Positions 24,901 to 33,648 are shown, numbered from the stretch's first letter. The stretch is DNA of 54,948 bases from Oscillatoriales cyanobacterium (GCA_004292955.1 RDXX01000049.1:1-54948); one strand, 5' to 3'. The notes: generated by a model from the sequence alone, not told the origin. Translations and numbers: made by a program.

Positions 24901-25344
24901 ATGAAACTAAATTCTTGGTTTTCCTTAACTCTACTTTTTGTTACTTATTTCATTTTTGGCTGGAAATTATCTGAATTTGATATTCCCCCGCACCTGACTT
25001 GGTTTTTCGCCGTGGCTGCTGTTTTAGTGTTAGCTATCGCGTTGTCATTCCCGCTGAAGGAGATAAAAAGATGGCTCATGCGCTGGTTTTCGAGTGATAG
25101 TGGGGCTTTTATTTCGATTATTGTAGGAGCTTTTTTGGCAGTTATAGTTGTTACCTGGATGCACCTTTTTGTGACGGTTTTAGTCTTGACTTCAGCCGGA
25201 GCTTTGGCAAGACTAGATATTCAAATGTTTGGGCACCAAAGATGGCGGACTTTTGCGATATTAGCTACTATTTCTTTAACTGGTTTGGGGGTGGGCGGAG
25301 CGATCGAGTTTTTGTCAAGAACAGGCAGGCTAGTATTACCGTAA
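24901..25344 (+). CDS. Small integral membrane protein, function unknown
   Basis: I do not recognise a family. The 147-residue protein has four hydrophobic segments (about 7-22, 33-53, 71-98, 114-136), a basic loop after the second (KEIKRWLMRW) and a short polar end, so it is predicted as a polytopic inner or thylakoid membrane protein with no soluble domain. The ATG is immediately preceded by TATCGA and no strong ribosome binding site is visible. It is not closely coupled to either neighbour. Composition is like the core genes. Confidence 0.75.
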   Translation: MKLNSWFSLTLLFVTYFIFGWKLSEFDIPPHLTWFFAVAAVLVLAIALSFPLKEIKRWLMRWFSSDSGAFISIIVGAFLAVIVVTWMHLFVTVLVLTSAGALARLDIQMFGHQRWRTFAILATISLTGLGVGGAIEFLSRTGRLVLP

Positions 25345-25518
25345 TGCGGAACGGGCAATTCACCCAACCAAATTCTACAACTGGCAATGGGTATTTAGCG
25401 CAAAATTATGCGATCGCTCATCAATAAATACATATCGTTTTTTTCAATACCCACCGCCCCCGACTAAGGTCTTCGGGCCTTAATTCTAGCAGTTTTCAAA
25501 TTTCATGAGGTAGAGCTT

Positions 25519-25560
25519 CCCAATTACCAATTACCAATTCCCAATTCCCCATTACCAATT
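25519..25560. repeat. Heptamer array (CCAATTA/CCAATTC)
   Basis: Six degenerate heptamers in the 880-base gap between the membrane protein gene and aroK. Confidence 0.85.
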
Positions 25561-25673
25561 AATGAACCTGGAGTGCAACTGAAAACCACTATGGCAATAT
25601 CAATCTGTAGCGACTGTTGTTCAAAATCTTATTCCCAAGATCCGTAAATCCGGCAGCCAAAAACTAAATCCCA

Positions 25674-25700
25674 ATAAAAAAGCAGCTTTAGGGAGCTGCT
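25674..25700 (-). terminator. Rho-independent terminator
   Basis: On the minus strand AGCAGCT and AGCTGCT pair perfectly around a 6-base loop and are followed by a run of six T. It lies 3 bases after the stop of a 68-codon minus-strand frame, so something is probably transcribed here. Confidence 0.65.
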
Positions 25701-25702
25701 CG

Positions 25703-25909
25703 TCAGAATGCATGAGGTATTGTTTTTAGAATAGGACAGGTTGAATTCGATCGATCTTGGGTTACATTTTTTGATACGAGAGCATTGATGAGTGAATGGA
25801 CGATCGCAAAATCGTCACACAGGAGGATAACATCAATGCTAATTTTTCCGACAATGAGGTTAGCGTTTAACTGTCCTTGCGCCCTACAGCCCTTCAGCGG
25901 TGGGGCCAT
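25703..25909 (-). CDS. Possible small protein or small-RNA locus
   Basis: A 68-codon frame whose product includes LNANLIVGKISIDVILLCDD. I do not recognise it. Support is indirect: a well-formed terminator follows the stop by 3 bases. Against it: no ribosome binding site precedes the ATG, and there is no family resemblance. The terminator could equally end a non-coding RNA. It is isolated between aroK and the membrane protein gene; the rest of the gap 25910-26223 shows no feature. Confidence 0.3.
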   Translation of the reverse strand: MAPPLKGCRAQGQLNANLIVGKISIDVILLCDDFAIVHSLINALVSKNVTQDRSNSTCPILKTIPHAF

Positions 25910-26223
25910 TTTATTTTTAGAGAGAACTCAATAGCCGACTTTAACGCATCAGACGAGTCTGCCATTAGTTTTTGCACAAAAGCTCCATCGCTTAATCCTC
26001 ACACTTAATAAAACTTACGCGCCACATTTATTCAAACCCGGTTGATTCCCAAATATTCGGTGGTAAAACCGACACACTCACCCAGAAATCAGTATTTTTA
26101 CGGAATTCACAAGTCATCAAAAATCGGCTATTTTCCCAGAAACCCGCTTTATGACTGTCTCAATTGATATCAGACTCTGTTTTAGATCCGATCGAGCAAC
26201 CGAGCCAGAGGGTTAGGACGTTT

Positions 26224-26832
26224 TTAATTGTCGAAACCGTTGCTTTCTTCTTCCGACTTCCCTCTTCCTTCTTCCTTCTTCCTTCTTCCTTCCTCTAGAA
26301 CTTTTTTGATTTCCTCGATCGCCCGACGCGCAACTTCTTCAGGCCTTTCGCCTCCTGAAATGCTAACTCGGACATCTGCTTGAGCGTAGAAACGCTCTCG
26401 TTCGCTCAAAAGGCTTTGTAGCTTAGATTTGAGGTCTCCCTCCCGCAGTAGGGGCCGAGTGCTGTCCGATCGCAGTCGATCGTACAATTGGTCTACAGGT
26501 ACATCCAGCCACACCACGATACCGTAATGCATGTTACCCCAATTTTTCGATCGGGCAACAATACCGCCGCCCGTAGCCACGATCGAATTTTGATAAGCAG
26601 CCAATTCGCCGAGCACTTTCGTTTCTAATTCCCGAAAAGCCTCTTCGCCTTCGCGATCGAAAATCTCAGCAATTGACTGATTAGCAACTCGCACAATTAG
26701 TTCATCCGTATCAAAAAAACGGTATTTTAATTCCCTTGCCAAAATCCGCCCCACCGTGGTTTTGCCCACACCCATCATCCCGACGAGATAGATATTAACT
26801 CCCCTCAACAAATCCACCGTCAAATCCTCCAA
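26224..26832 (-). CDS. aroK: Shikimate kinase AroK
   Basis: AroK phosphorylates shikimate with ATP in the aromatic amino acid pathway. Seen: Walker A GMMGVGKTT (18-26), FFDTDELI (39-46, substrate-binding Asp), GGG loop ATGGGIV (86-92), and RPLLR (126-130, lid arginine). The 202-residue length exceeds most bacterial enzymes because residues after about 179 ([17 protein letters not shown]) are encoded by a GGAAGAA purine repeat and look like an added tail. It lies 7 bases downstream of the lapA-like gene and is probably co-transcribed with it. Confidence 0.95.
   Translation of the reverse strand: MEDLTVDLLRGVNIYLVGMMGVGKTTVGRILARELKYRFFDTDELIVRVANQSIAEIFDREGEEAFRELETKVLGELAAYQNSIVATGGGIVARSKNWGNMHYGIVVWLDVPVDQLYDRLRSDSTRPLLREGDLKSKLQSLLSERERFYAQADVRVSISGGERPEEVARRAIEEIKKVLEEGRRKKEEGRGKSEEESNGFDN
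26248..26300. repeat. Purine repeat within the aroK 3' end
   Basis: CTTCCTTCTTCC units on the plus strand (GGAAGAA on the coding strand) encode the terminal Glu/Arg/Lys-rich residues of AroK. The same unit is found beside lpxC (1750-1850). Confidence 0.85.
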
Positions 26833-26839
26833 TATTTTG

Positions 26840-27712
26840 CTATTTTTTCAGGTTAATCGGGCCGTCGCTGGGACGTGAGTCGTCCTCATCAAAGACATCA
26901 TCCTCATCCAATCCCCAATCATCCTCTGTGTCTGCACTAGGATTTTGGGGTACTTGGGCGCCACCCCCTGGAGGTATGGGATCTTGCGGGGGAACCAGCA
27001 CTCGATACTCTGCATCGTAGACAGACTCTGTTTGTCCCACCCCCGACTTGCTGGGATCTCGATAGCCATAGGAGTATACTGAGCCAGCCCAAGACTTGCT
27101 TTTTGGTTCCTGCTTCGATTCGTAAGCCCTCGGATTTGCTGCTGGAACGTCATTTACCTGCGGTCGATCGGCAAAATCGCGATCGTCCCCCCAATCATCA
27201 TCGCTGCCGCCAGAGACCGATTTTGAGCCATCTGAAACCCAATCATCTTCATCATCTGCGGCTTGAATAATTGTCGGTTGATTGTAATTCTTGGCAACAG
27301 CAGGGTTTGGAGTTTCTGGTTGGAAAGTCTGCGGAGTGTAGCCTGCCGGTGTCCCGTACTCAGTTCGATCGGAAGTTTGGCTATTTTCTGTCTCAAAATC
27401 GGGGTCAATCTCCTGTTTTCTGGGAGGAGGAGGCGCGTAAGCTGTTCTCCTGTCTGCTGAGACAGCCTCACGGCTGCGAATGTTGCGCCCGCTGGGAGTT
27501 CGTGTTTGAGATAGGTAATTTGAAAAGGAAAGCAAAGCAGAAATCAATAAAGACGTGACAACTCCCGTCCCCATGCTGAGCAAAATCCAGATAGATAAGG
27601 GTAAAGCGGGCGATCGAATTCCCAAAAATACCAGCGATAATGCCGGCTCCACATTTTGTAAGGCAAAAATAGTTAGCCCTACCACAATCACGAGCAATAA
27701 TACAGGACGCAT
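26840..27712 (-). CDS. LapA-like (DUF1049) membrane protein with acidic tail
   Basis: The 290-residue protein starts with two transmembrane helices (about 3-17 and 39-63) separated by LQNVEPALSLVFLGIRSPALP, the DUF1049/LapA signature. After residue 70 the sequence is low-complexity, Pro/Ser/Asp-rich and intrinsically disordered, with repeated acidic motifs DDEDDW, SDDDWGDD and EDDWGLDEDD, and the end is DGPINLKK. E. coli LapA regulates lipopolysaccharide assembly; the cyanobacterial role is unknown. The gene is followed after 7 bases by aroK. Its start codon lies next to a 200-base heptamer tract, so the promoter must be beyond or within the repeat. Confidence 0.85.
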   Translation of the reverse strand: MRPVLLLVIVVGLTIFALQNVEPALSLVFLGIRSPALPLSIWILLSMGTGVVTSLLISALLSFSNYLSQTRTPSGRNIRSREAVSADRRTAYAPPPPRKQEIDPDFETENSQTSDRTEYGTPAGYTPQTFQPETPNPAVAKNYNQPTIIQAADDEDDWVSDGSKSVSGGSDDDWGDDRDFADRPQVNDVPAANPRAYESKQEPKSKSWAGSVYSYGYRDPSKSGVGQTESVYDAEYRVLVPPQDPIPPGGGAQVPQNPSADTEDDWGLDEDDVFDEDDSRPSDGPINLKK

Positions 27713-27717
27713 ATCAA

Positions 27718-28090
27718 ATTTTAATTGGTAATGGGTAATTGGTAATGGGTAATTGGTAATGGGTAATTGGTAATGGGTAATTGGTAATTGGTAATTGGTA
27801 ATGGGTAATTGGTAATTGGTAATGGGTAATTGGTAATGGGTAATTGGTAATGGGTAATTGGTAATTGGTAATTGGTAATTGGTAATTGGTAATTGGTAAT
27901 TGGTAATGGGTAATGGTTATTGGTTATTGATTATTGATTATTGTCAACTATCAACTATCAACTATCAACTGCCAACTGCCAACTGCCAACTGCCAACTAT
28001 CAACTATCAACTGCCAACTGCCAACTGCCAACTGCCAACTGCCAACTATCAACTATCAACTGCCAACTGCCAACTGCCAACTGCCAACTG
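27718..28090. repeat. Two adjacent heptamer arrays (GGTAATT/GGTAATG and CAACTGC/CAACTAT)
   Basis: About 27 heptamers of GGTAATT type (27721-27917) and then about 20 of CAACTGC or CAACTAT type (27941-28090). Together they fill the whole gap between lapA-like and ubiX. The second array ends 1 base from the ubiX stop codon. Confidence 0.95.
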
Positions 28091-28091
28091 A

Positions 28092-28709
28092 CTACTCTTC
28101 TTCCTTCCAGCGTTTGAGAGGAACGCAATCAACCCCCAACTGATCTAAAGCCCGAGCCACAACAAAGTCTACCAAATCTTCAATAGTTTGCGGATTGTGA
28201 TACCAAGCAGGAATCGCTGGCACTATTCTAGCTCCAGCTTCCGCCAACGTAGTTAAATTCCGCAGGTGAATCAAACTAAAAGGGGTTTCTCTAGGTACAA
28301 GTACCAATTTTCGCCCTTCCTTGAGCTGAACGTCGGCCGCTCTTTCGAGTAAATCCGAGCTCAAGCCAGCCGCCAACTTGCCTAGTGTACTCATGCTACA
28401 GGGAATAATCATCATCCCTTCGGTGCGAAACGATCCGCTAGCAATATTAGCACCAACATCTTGCCAGGGATGACACCGGAGTTTGCCAGAATTGGGTACT
28501 CCTGCTTGTTCTCGCCAGAATTCTTCTTGCAAAGTCGGTTCTGCGGGCATTCGGATGTTCTGTTCGCTTTGCCAAACTATGTAGGTAGATTTTGATGCTA
28601 CCAGTTCGACGGCGCGATCGGCTTCCAACAGATATTTTAAAGTCCGCACGGCGTAAATCAGTCCCGATGCTCCAGTCACTCCTACAATCAGCGGGTAGTT
28701 ATTTGTCAT
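28092..28709 (-). CDS. ubiX: Flavin prenyltransferase UbiX
   Basis: UbiX prenylates FMN to the cofactor used by UbiD-type decarboxylases, in ubiquinone or plastoquinone synthesis. The 205-residue protein has the N-terminal flavin loop IVGVTGASGLIYAVR (8-22), LKCHPWQD-type segment (RCHPWQDVGANIASGSF), MMIIPCSMSTLGKLAAGL and LVLVPRETPFSLIHLRNL, all family signatures. It lies downstream of the RNase II/R-family gene with a 333-base gap that contains the copy C element and heptamer arrays, which would lie within a shared transcript if the genes are co-transcribed. Confidence 0.95.
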   Translation of the reverse strand: MTNNYPLIVGVTGASGLIYAVRTLKYLLEADRAVELVASKSTYIVWQSEQNIRMPAEPTLQEEFWREQAGVPNSGKLRCHPWQDVGANIASGSFRTEGMMIIPCSMSTLGKLAAGLSSDLLERAADVQLKEGRKLVLVPRETPFSLIHLRNLTTLAEAGARIVPAIPAWYHNPQTIEDLVDFVVARALDQLGVDCVPLKRWKEEE

Positions 28710-28757
28710 TTGTTATTTGTTATTTGTTATTTGTTAGTTGTTATTTGTTAGTTATTA
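28706..28757. repeat. Heptamer array (TTTGTTA)
   Basis: About seven units directly adjoining the ubiX start codon, leading into the target duplication of element copy C. Confidence 0.85.
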
Positions 28758-28766
28758 GTTGACTGT

Positions 28767-28883
28767 GGGAGCATCTCACCTTTTGCAAAAAAGCAATTTC
28801 TTCACAGTGCGAGCTTAAGAGCTCGCGAGTTGGATAGATCGCGAGCGGGGACAGCACTATAAAATCAAAACTGAGATGCTCCC
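28767..28883. mobile_element. TIR element copy C
   Basis: GGGAGCATCTCA starts it and TGAGATGCTCCC ends it; the interior has GCGAGCGGGGACAGCACT. GTTGACTGT occurs immediately on both sides (28758-28766 and 28884-28892), a 9-base target duplication, although the flank itself is a heptamer-like sequence. It has no ORF. Confidence 0.8.
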
Positions 28884-28992
28884 GTTGACTGTTGACTGTT
28901 GTTAATTATTTTTGGATGATTTATGACTATAGTTTGCTCCCAATTTATCAATACTTAGTTGCTAGACAATGACAACTAAGTATTGAGGAAAA

Positions 28993-29037
28993 TCAACTGT
29001 CAACTGTCAACTGTCAACTGTCAACTGTCAACTGTCA
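28993..29037. repeat. Heptamer array (CAACTGT)
   Basis: Six CAACTGT units ending 5 bases before the stop codon of the RNase II/R-family gene. Confidence 0.9.
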
Positions 29038-29042
29038 CCTGA

Positions 29043-31412
29043 CTATTCCTCATCATCAAAAGCTTGGCTGCCGCCGCCAACAGCAACTAAATCAATTTGT
29101 TGGCGGTAGTAGTCAACGCTCTTAACTTGAACTTCTACCCGATCGCCCAAACGGTACTGATTGCGGTTTTTGCGACCAACTAGAGTTTGCTGGCGCGATC
29201 GATATTCATACCAATCATCCTTCAGCGAAGAAACGTGCACCAACCCTTCAACTCGCAAAAGTTCACTTTCCGGCGGCCGCACCTCAATTTCCACAAAGAA
29301 ACCGTAAGACTGCACCCCTGTAATCAAACCCTGGAAAGTTTGACCGGTGCGCTCTTTCATCAATCCAGTTTTCTTCAATCCCTGCAAATCGCTTTCGGCA
29401 TCCTCAGCAACCCTTTCGCGTTCCGTCAGGTGTACCACCGCCGCTGCAAACTCTGTCTCAAACTCGTGGTGCAAGTCTGGCGGCAGGACATTCCAAGTAA
29501 TTTGACCGTGACAGGAGGAATGGTGCAGGTTGACTTTTTCTTTCGCACGAGTTGTGCGGCTGCTGCGGCCTTGCTCTAACACAGCGTGCAACACCCGCAG
29601 CACCAGCAAATCGGCGTAGCGGGAAAGCGGCGAAGTGCAGCGCGTGTAGCCATCTGACAGGGCCAAACCGAAGTGCGGCTTGGGAGTTGTGCTGTAAACA
29701 GCGGGCTTCATCGTGTCTTCGAGCAGGTAGGTGAGAACTCTTTCGGACTTGAGGCCGGCAAACTGTTGGGTAAATCGCTGGAAGTCAAAGGGCAGAACTT
29801 CTTCCTCGTTTTCGAGATACAGTTCGCCTCCGAGGTTGTTGGAGAGTTTGATGAACTCTTGAATGTCTGCCGGATCTGGCATCGGTTGGACGCGGTAGAT
29901 TGCTGGGACTCCCAAGGCTTGCAGGTGAGTGGCGACAGCTTCGTTGGCAAGTACGACCAACTCCGAGACAGCCGACTGGGCGGCGGGAGCCGTTGCAAAA
30001 GCTCCTAATTCGCCTTCGTCGTCGAAGTGAGAGTTAGCATCTGGCAAATTTAGTTCAAAAGCTCCCCGCTTGAGCCTCGCCTGTCTGGCAGCCTTTGAGG
30101 CTGCGGAGATTTGAGCGAGGAAAGGACGGAGGGCGGAGGATAAAGCGGGATCTTCGGCATCGGAGCCTGGTTCGATAATTGCTTGAGCTTGCTCGTAGGT
30201 TAGCTGGTAGTCAATGTGAATGACGCTGGTTTGAATTTCGTATTCTAGGAGTTCTCCTGATTCGTCTAGGGTGAGCATGATGCTGAATGCCAGCCGTTCG
30301 GTGTCTAGCAGCAGGGAGCAGCGCTCGTTGAGGAGTTCTGGCACTACGGCGATGATTTTTTCTCCCAAATGGGCTGCTGTGCCTCGTTTGCGGGCTTCGC
30401 GATCTAGGGGAGTTTCGGGCTGTACGTACTCGGCGGCGTCGGTGACGTGGATTCCAACTTGCCAGCCGCCGGACTTCAGACTTTCGATCGACAATGCGTG
30501 TTCTATTGGCGGATCTGAGAGGAATGAGGTGGGGTCAAACTCGTTTTCGGTTGCGTCGTCTGAGAAACTTTCCTGCTGAGTTTTCGGGGCATCATTTTCG
30601 CCGTTGGTTTCTATCGGTTCATTTCTGCTGAAGGTAACAGTCAAGATGTTCCGCAAATCTAGCCGTTTTTTGATGTCGGTTTTTTTGACTTTGCTGGGCA
30701 AATTTTCGGCTGCTTTGATGACGGCTGCGGGGAAGGAGCGCGGCAAGTCGTGCTTGCAGCATACGATGTCGAGGTCGTCGGCGGCTTCGGCGTCGGAACC
30801 GAGTACCTGTACTACTTTCCCGACTGGGCGGTGGGTTCCCAGGGGATAGCGTTTGACTTCGACGTGTACTAAATGGTCGATCGCCTCTTGGAGATTTGTA
30901 CCGTTGGCGAGCAAGTCTAGTTCAAACAACAGGCGATCGTCCAGGGGAATTGCTCTGTAGCTGACGCGGCCGGTGGGGGTGGCGGTTTGCTTGACTCGCG
31001 CCAGTACCGAGGGGTTAGCGCGTTCGAGGATCAGCATAACTTCGCCTTCGGGCGATCGGCGGCGGCTACCTTCTTTGATAATTTTCACTAAAACTCGATC
31101 GCCATTCCAAGCAGTCGAGAGGTGACTTTCCCGCACATAAACGTCTTCTGAACCTTCAGCATCTTGAATTGCAAAGCAAAATCCTTTGCTCGAACAGCGC
31201 AGTTTTGCTTCTACCACGTCATCTTCAGCTACTCGACGATAGCGGCCTTTGTCTTTGACTAATATGCCAATTTTCTCTAGAGCTTCTAATGCGATTTGAA
31301 GTTTGAGTTGACTGGTTTCATCATTGCAGTCGAGTTTTTTTTCTAGTGCTTTGGGAGCCACTAATTTGTCTTCTGTAAAATTTGCCAGCAGTGCAGCGAT
31401 AGAAAATTCCAT
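29043..31412 (-). CDS. RNase II/R (RNB) family protein, active site apparently degenerate
   Basis: The 789-residue protein has the layout of RNase II/R: N-terminal winged helix/cold-shock regions (about 1-180), central RNB domain (about 240-630; RLDLRN, VGIHVTDAAEYVQPETPLD, RGTAAHLGEKIIAVVPELL, SVIHIDYQLTYEQAQ) and a C-terminal S1 domain (about 700-780; GQTFQGLITGVQSYGFFVEI). The canonical IDGEDARDFDDA cluster after the DLR motif is replaced by a long acidic insertion and LSDPPIEHALSIE, and the later SPIRRY motif is SPLSRY, so both the metal-binding Asp residues and the catalytic Arg appear altered. It may be inactive or divergent. Start is the ATG at 31412; the longer frame to 31538 is less plausible. 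Confidence 0.85.
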   Translation of the reverse strand: MEFSIAALLANFTEDKLVAPKALEKKLDCNDETSQLKLQIALEALEKIGILVKDKGRYRRVAEDDVVEAKLRCSSKGFCFAIQDAEGSEDVYVRESHLSTAWNGDRVLVKIIKEGSRRRSPEGEVMLILERANPSVLARVKQTATPTGRVSYRAIPLDDRLLFELDLLANGTNLQEAIDHLVHVEVKRYPLGTHRPVGKVVQVLGSDAEAADDLDIVCCKHDLPRSFPAAVIKAAENLPSKVKKTDIKKRLDLRNILTVTFSRNEPIETNGENDAPKTQQESFSDDATENEFDPTSFLSDPPIEHALSIESLKSGGWQVGIHVTDAAEYVQPETPLDREARKRGTAAHLGEKIIAVVPELLNERCSLLLDTERLAFSIMLTLDESGELLEYEIQTSVIHIDYQLTYEQAQAIIEPGSDAEDPALSSALRPFLAQISAASKAARQARLKRGAFELNLPDANSHFDDEGELGAFATAPAAQSAVSELVVLANEAVATHLQALGVPAIYRVQPMPDPADIQEFIKLSNNLGGELYLENEEEVLPFDFQRFTQQFAGLKSERVLTYLLEDTMKPAVYSTTPKPHFGLALSDGYTRCTSPLSRYADLLVLRVLHAVLEQGRSSRTTRAKEKVNLHHSSCHGQITWNVLPPDLHHEFETEFAAAVVHLTERERVAEDAESDLQGLKKTGLMKERTGQTFQGLITGVQSYGFFVEIEVRPPESELLRVEGLVHVSSLKDDWYEYRSRQQTLVGRKNRNQYRLGDRVEVQVKSVDYYRQQIDLVAVGGGSQAFDDEE

Positions 31413-32293
31413 GTAGCGATCGATCCTCTTGTTTCCAGCAATTAGTCTAATTTTGGCGAAATCAGCCGCACCCTCTTTTGCCCTCGCTGTGCCTGCTTCC
31501 CAACAAATGCGCGGGTTAGTAGGTGGAGATACCAGCACAGTCGGTGCTACCCGTGCGCGGGGATTTTTTCAGATTATTTCCCCACACCAGCAGTCGCTAA
31601 TTGTCTGCTGTCTGTCAGCAAATGACAGATGATGGTGCAGACAAATACCCCATACCCTATTCCCCAATACAATTTTTTAGCGTTGGTTCCTTTGCTTTTG
31701 GCTTGCAGCGCCGAGCTCTTCGCGAAGTAGAAAGCCCCTGTCGGTTCTTAAAAGATGACTCGATGCTGAAAGCGACGGGTTGAGTCCTGGATCGGGAGAT
31801 GGAGAGATGCAGAGGGAGAAAATTTGCATTTGGGCCTCCTGCCTTTTTCCTTCTGCCTTTTTCCTGCTTTCTTCTGCTTTTTGAAGTGCCTCTTGCCTTG
31901 TGCTAAAGCCAAAGATTTTACCGTCTCAAGGCAAAATTGCTAGTAGCTCGCCGCTGCGATACCCCTGTTTTTGCAAGCGTTCTGCCCTTGCGGACGGAGG
32001 TGCAATTCAGGGTAGGGAGCAATCTGTGCTGTAGAAAGTGCAAGGTACACAAAACCGGAGACTTTTACTACTTTTGCCTAGTTGCTGTGTCATCTCCTAT
32101 AGGTAGAAATGACGCCCGGTGCTTGTTAGCTTAAACCGCCGGATGTGGGATAGGGTTTAGTCGCGTGAAAGGTTGCGCGGATGATTCACCTTACATTTAT
32201 TGTATGTTGAATATGTGCTTTCAGAAAAATGTTTTCTCTGGGTTGTACTAAACTTAAGTCATCAGCCCCTTCTGGTTTCGGGGTCAAAAAATT
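31413..32293. other. Intergenic region, no gene seen
   Basis: This 881-base divergent gap contains a T/C-rich stretch (31840-31885) and short dyads but no family-like frame on either strand. It presumably holds the two divergent promoters, which I could not place. Confidence 0.6.
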
Positions 32294-33313
32294 ATGTTTG
32301 CTGAATTTCGCGCCCTTTATCCCGCTGGACAGTTGATCTGTGAGTTGCTGACTATTCATCACGGTAAGTTTGTGGTTCGCTGTCTGGTTCAGGTTGACGG
32401 CAAAACTCTCGCTACTGGTATGTCCGCTGCTGAGTCTGTTGAGGATGCTGAAGACCGCGCCCGATCGCGAGCGATTGCTGTCCTCGCATTTGCTGCTGCT
32501 CCGGCTCCGGTTGCTGCTGTTCCCGTTCCGGCTCCGGCTCCGGCTTCGGTTGCTGCTGTTCCCGTTCCGGCTCCGGTTGCTGTTGTTCCCGTTCCGGCTC
32601 CGGCTCCGGTTGTTCCCGTTCCCGTAGCCCCCCCTCCTGTTGTTCCCGTTCCCGTTCCCGTTGGGCCAGCCCTTGCTCCGCTTCCGGTTTTAGAAATGCC
32701 TGTTCCAGACAAAATTGACATACCACATCAAAGCAATTTTGTCAATAGGGAAACCAAATTAAATGCAGAGCCGACGATCGCACCTGTAGCGGAACCTTTG
32801 CCGCCAACAGTCGATTTACCTCCGGCGGTGGGATTTGTACCGAAGCAGTTAGACTCGGACGCTTGGCTGTCTTCCAGCTACGGCGAACCGCTTCCAGAAT
32901 TGGAAGTGCCAAATACTAGCCAAAGCGAACTGTCGCAAGGTGCGGCCGAAGTCCGGGAATTGCAACCGATCGCGGTAGGAATTCCCAGCGATGCGATCGA
33001 AGATGATTCTGATACGATCGCCCAAATAGACGCAATTCTCAAACGGCTGCGATGGACAAAAAAACAGGAAACCGACTGTCTCGAACAAAATTATGGCAAG
33101 TCATCGCAGAGAGAACTTGCTAGCGAACAGTTGGCAGATTTCCTAGAATATCTAGAAATCTACAGCAGAACCACCGAAGAAATCAAGAGATTGGGATGGA
33201 CAGCCAACCAAGGAAAAGATTATCTCAAACAAGGTTACGGCAAAGAAGCACGACATTTCTTAAATAGAGAAGAATTGTTCGACTTCCTGCAATATCTCGA
33301 ATCTTTACCTTAA
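32294..33313 (+). CDS. Cyanobacterial hypothetical protein with duplicated C-terminal motif
   Basis: I do not recognise a characterised family. The 339-residue protein has a compact N-terminus (FRALYPAGQLICELLTIHHG...VQVDGKTLATGMSAAESVEDAEDRARSRAIAVL, 1-64), then 65 residues of Ala/Pro/Val low complexity (VPVPAPAPA repeats), a disordered acidic middle, and two related C-terminal units: 245-293 (LKRLRWTKKQETDCLEQNYGK) and 294-339 (IKRLGWTANQGKDYLKQGYGK). Both units end in a FLEYLE/FLQYLE helix. The N-terminal and tail motifs are seen together in other cyanobacterial hypotheticals as I recall. ATG 32294 is used; no strong ribosome binding site is visible. Confidence 0.75.
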   Translation: MFAEFRALYPAGQLICELLTIHHGKFVVRCLVQVDGKTLATGMSAAESVEDAEDRARSRAIAVLAFAAAPAPVAAVPVPAPAPASVAAVPVPAPVAVVPVPAPAPVVPVPVAPPPVVPVPVPVGPALAPLPVLEMPVPDKIDIPHQSNFVNRETKLNAEPTIAPVAEPLPPTVDLPPAVGFVPKQLDSDAWLSSSYGEPLPELEVPNTSQSELSQGAAEVRELQPIAVGIPSDAIEDDSDTIAQIDAILKRLRWTKKQETDCLEQNYGKSSQRELASEQLADFLEYLEIYSRTTEEIKRLGWTANQGKDYLKQGYGKEARHFLNREELFDFLQYLESLP

Positions 33314-33326
33314 CAATCAGGAAAAT

Positions 33327-33398
33327 AGGTTTGTAGTGAGGACTTTAGTCCTTCTTTCTTGCAGGTTTGTAGTGAGGACTTCAGTCCTTCTTTCTTGC
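33327..33398. repeat. Two 36-base tandem repeats
   Basis: AGGTTTGTAGTGAGGACTT begins each copy (33327 and 33363), one base apart in sequence (TTTAGTCC or TTCAGTCC). Each carries the short dyad AGGACT(T)..AGTCCT. Located 14 bases after the stop of the preceding gene. Confidence 0.85.
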
Positions 33399-33534
33399 GG
33401 ACTTTAGTGAATCACTATAAACTGTTTTTATTAACAGTAATTGAGCGGTTCATAAAAAATAAAAATTAAAAACAGGGAAATATTCTCCATTTTTAATTTT
33501 TAATTTACCAGTTCTGGACGAATTGAGGCCAAAG

Positions 33535-33648
33535 GGGGGGCATCTCAGTTTGGCATTTATAGTGCTGTCCCCGCTCGCGAGTTGTAGAATACGCGAGCGG
33601 GGACAGCACTATAAAAAAAAATGCTTTTTGCAAAGCTGAGATGCTTCC
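33535..33648. mobile_element. TIR element copy D
   Basis: Ends are GGGGGGCATCTCAGTTT and AAGCTGAGATGCTTCC; GTGCTGTCCCCGCTCGCG and its complement form the central dyad. GGCCAAAG occurs at 33527-33534 and again at 33649-33656, an 8-base target duplication. Internal asymmetry (CAAAAAGCAT on the right) shows an orientation opposite to copy B. Confidence 0.85.

Noticed and set aside
27718..28090. Heptamer arrays as a CRISPR array or coding region
   Set aside because: Units are 7 bases, directly adjacent, without unique spacers; frames through them encode only periodic peptides.
31413..31640. Ribosomal protein genes (L33/S18) expected near an RNase II/R gene
   Set aside because: No L33- or S18-like sequence was found upstream of the start.
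32389..32726. Minus-strand frames opposite the Ala-Pro-Val region
   Set aside because: Low-complexity antisense frames (Gly/Thr/Ala or Glu/Arg/Gln) of the repetitive coding stretch.
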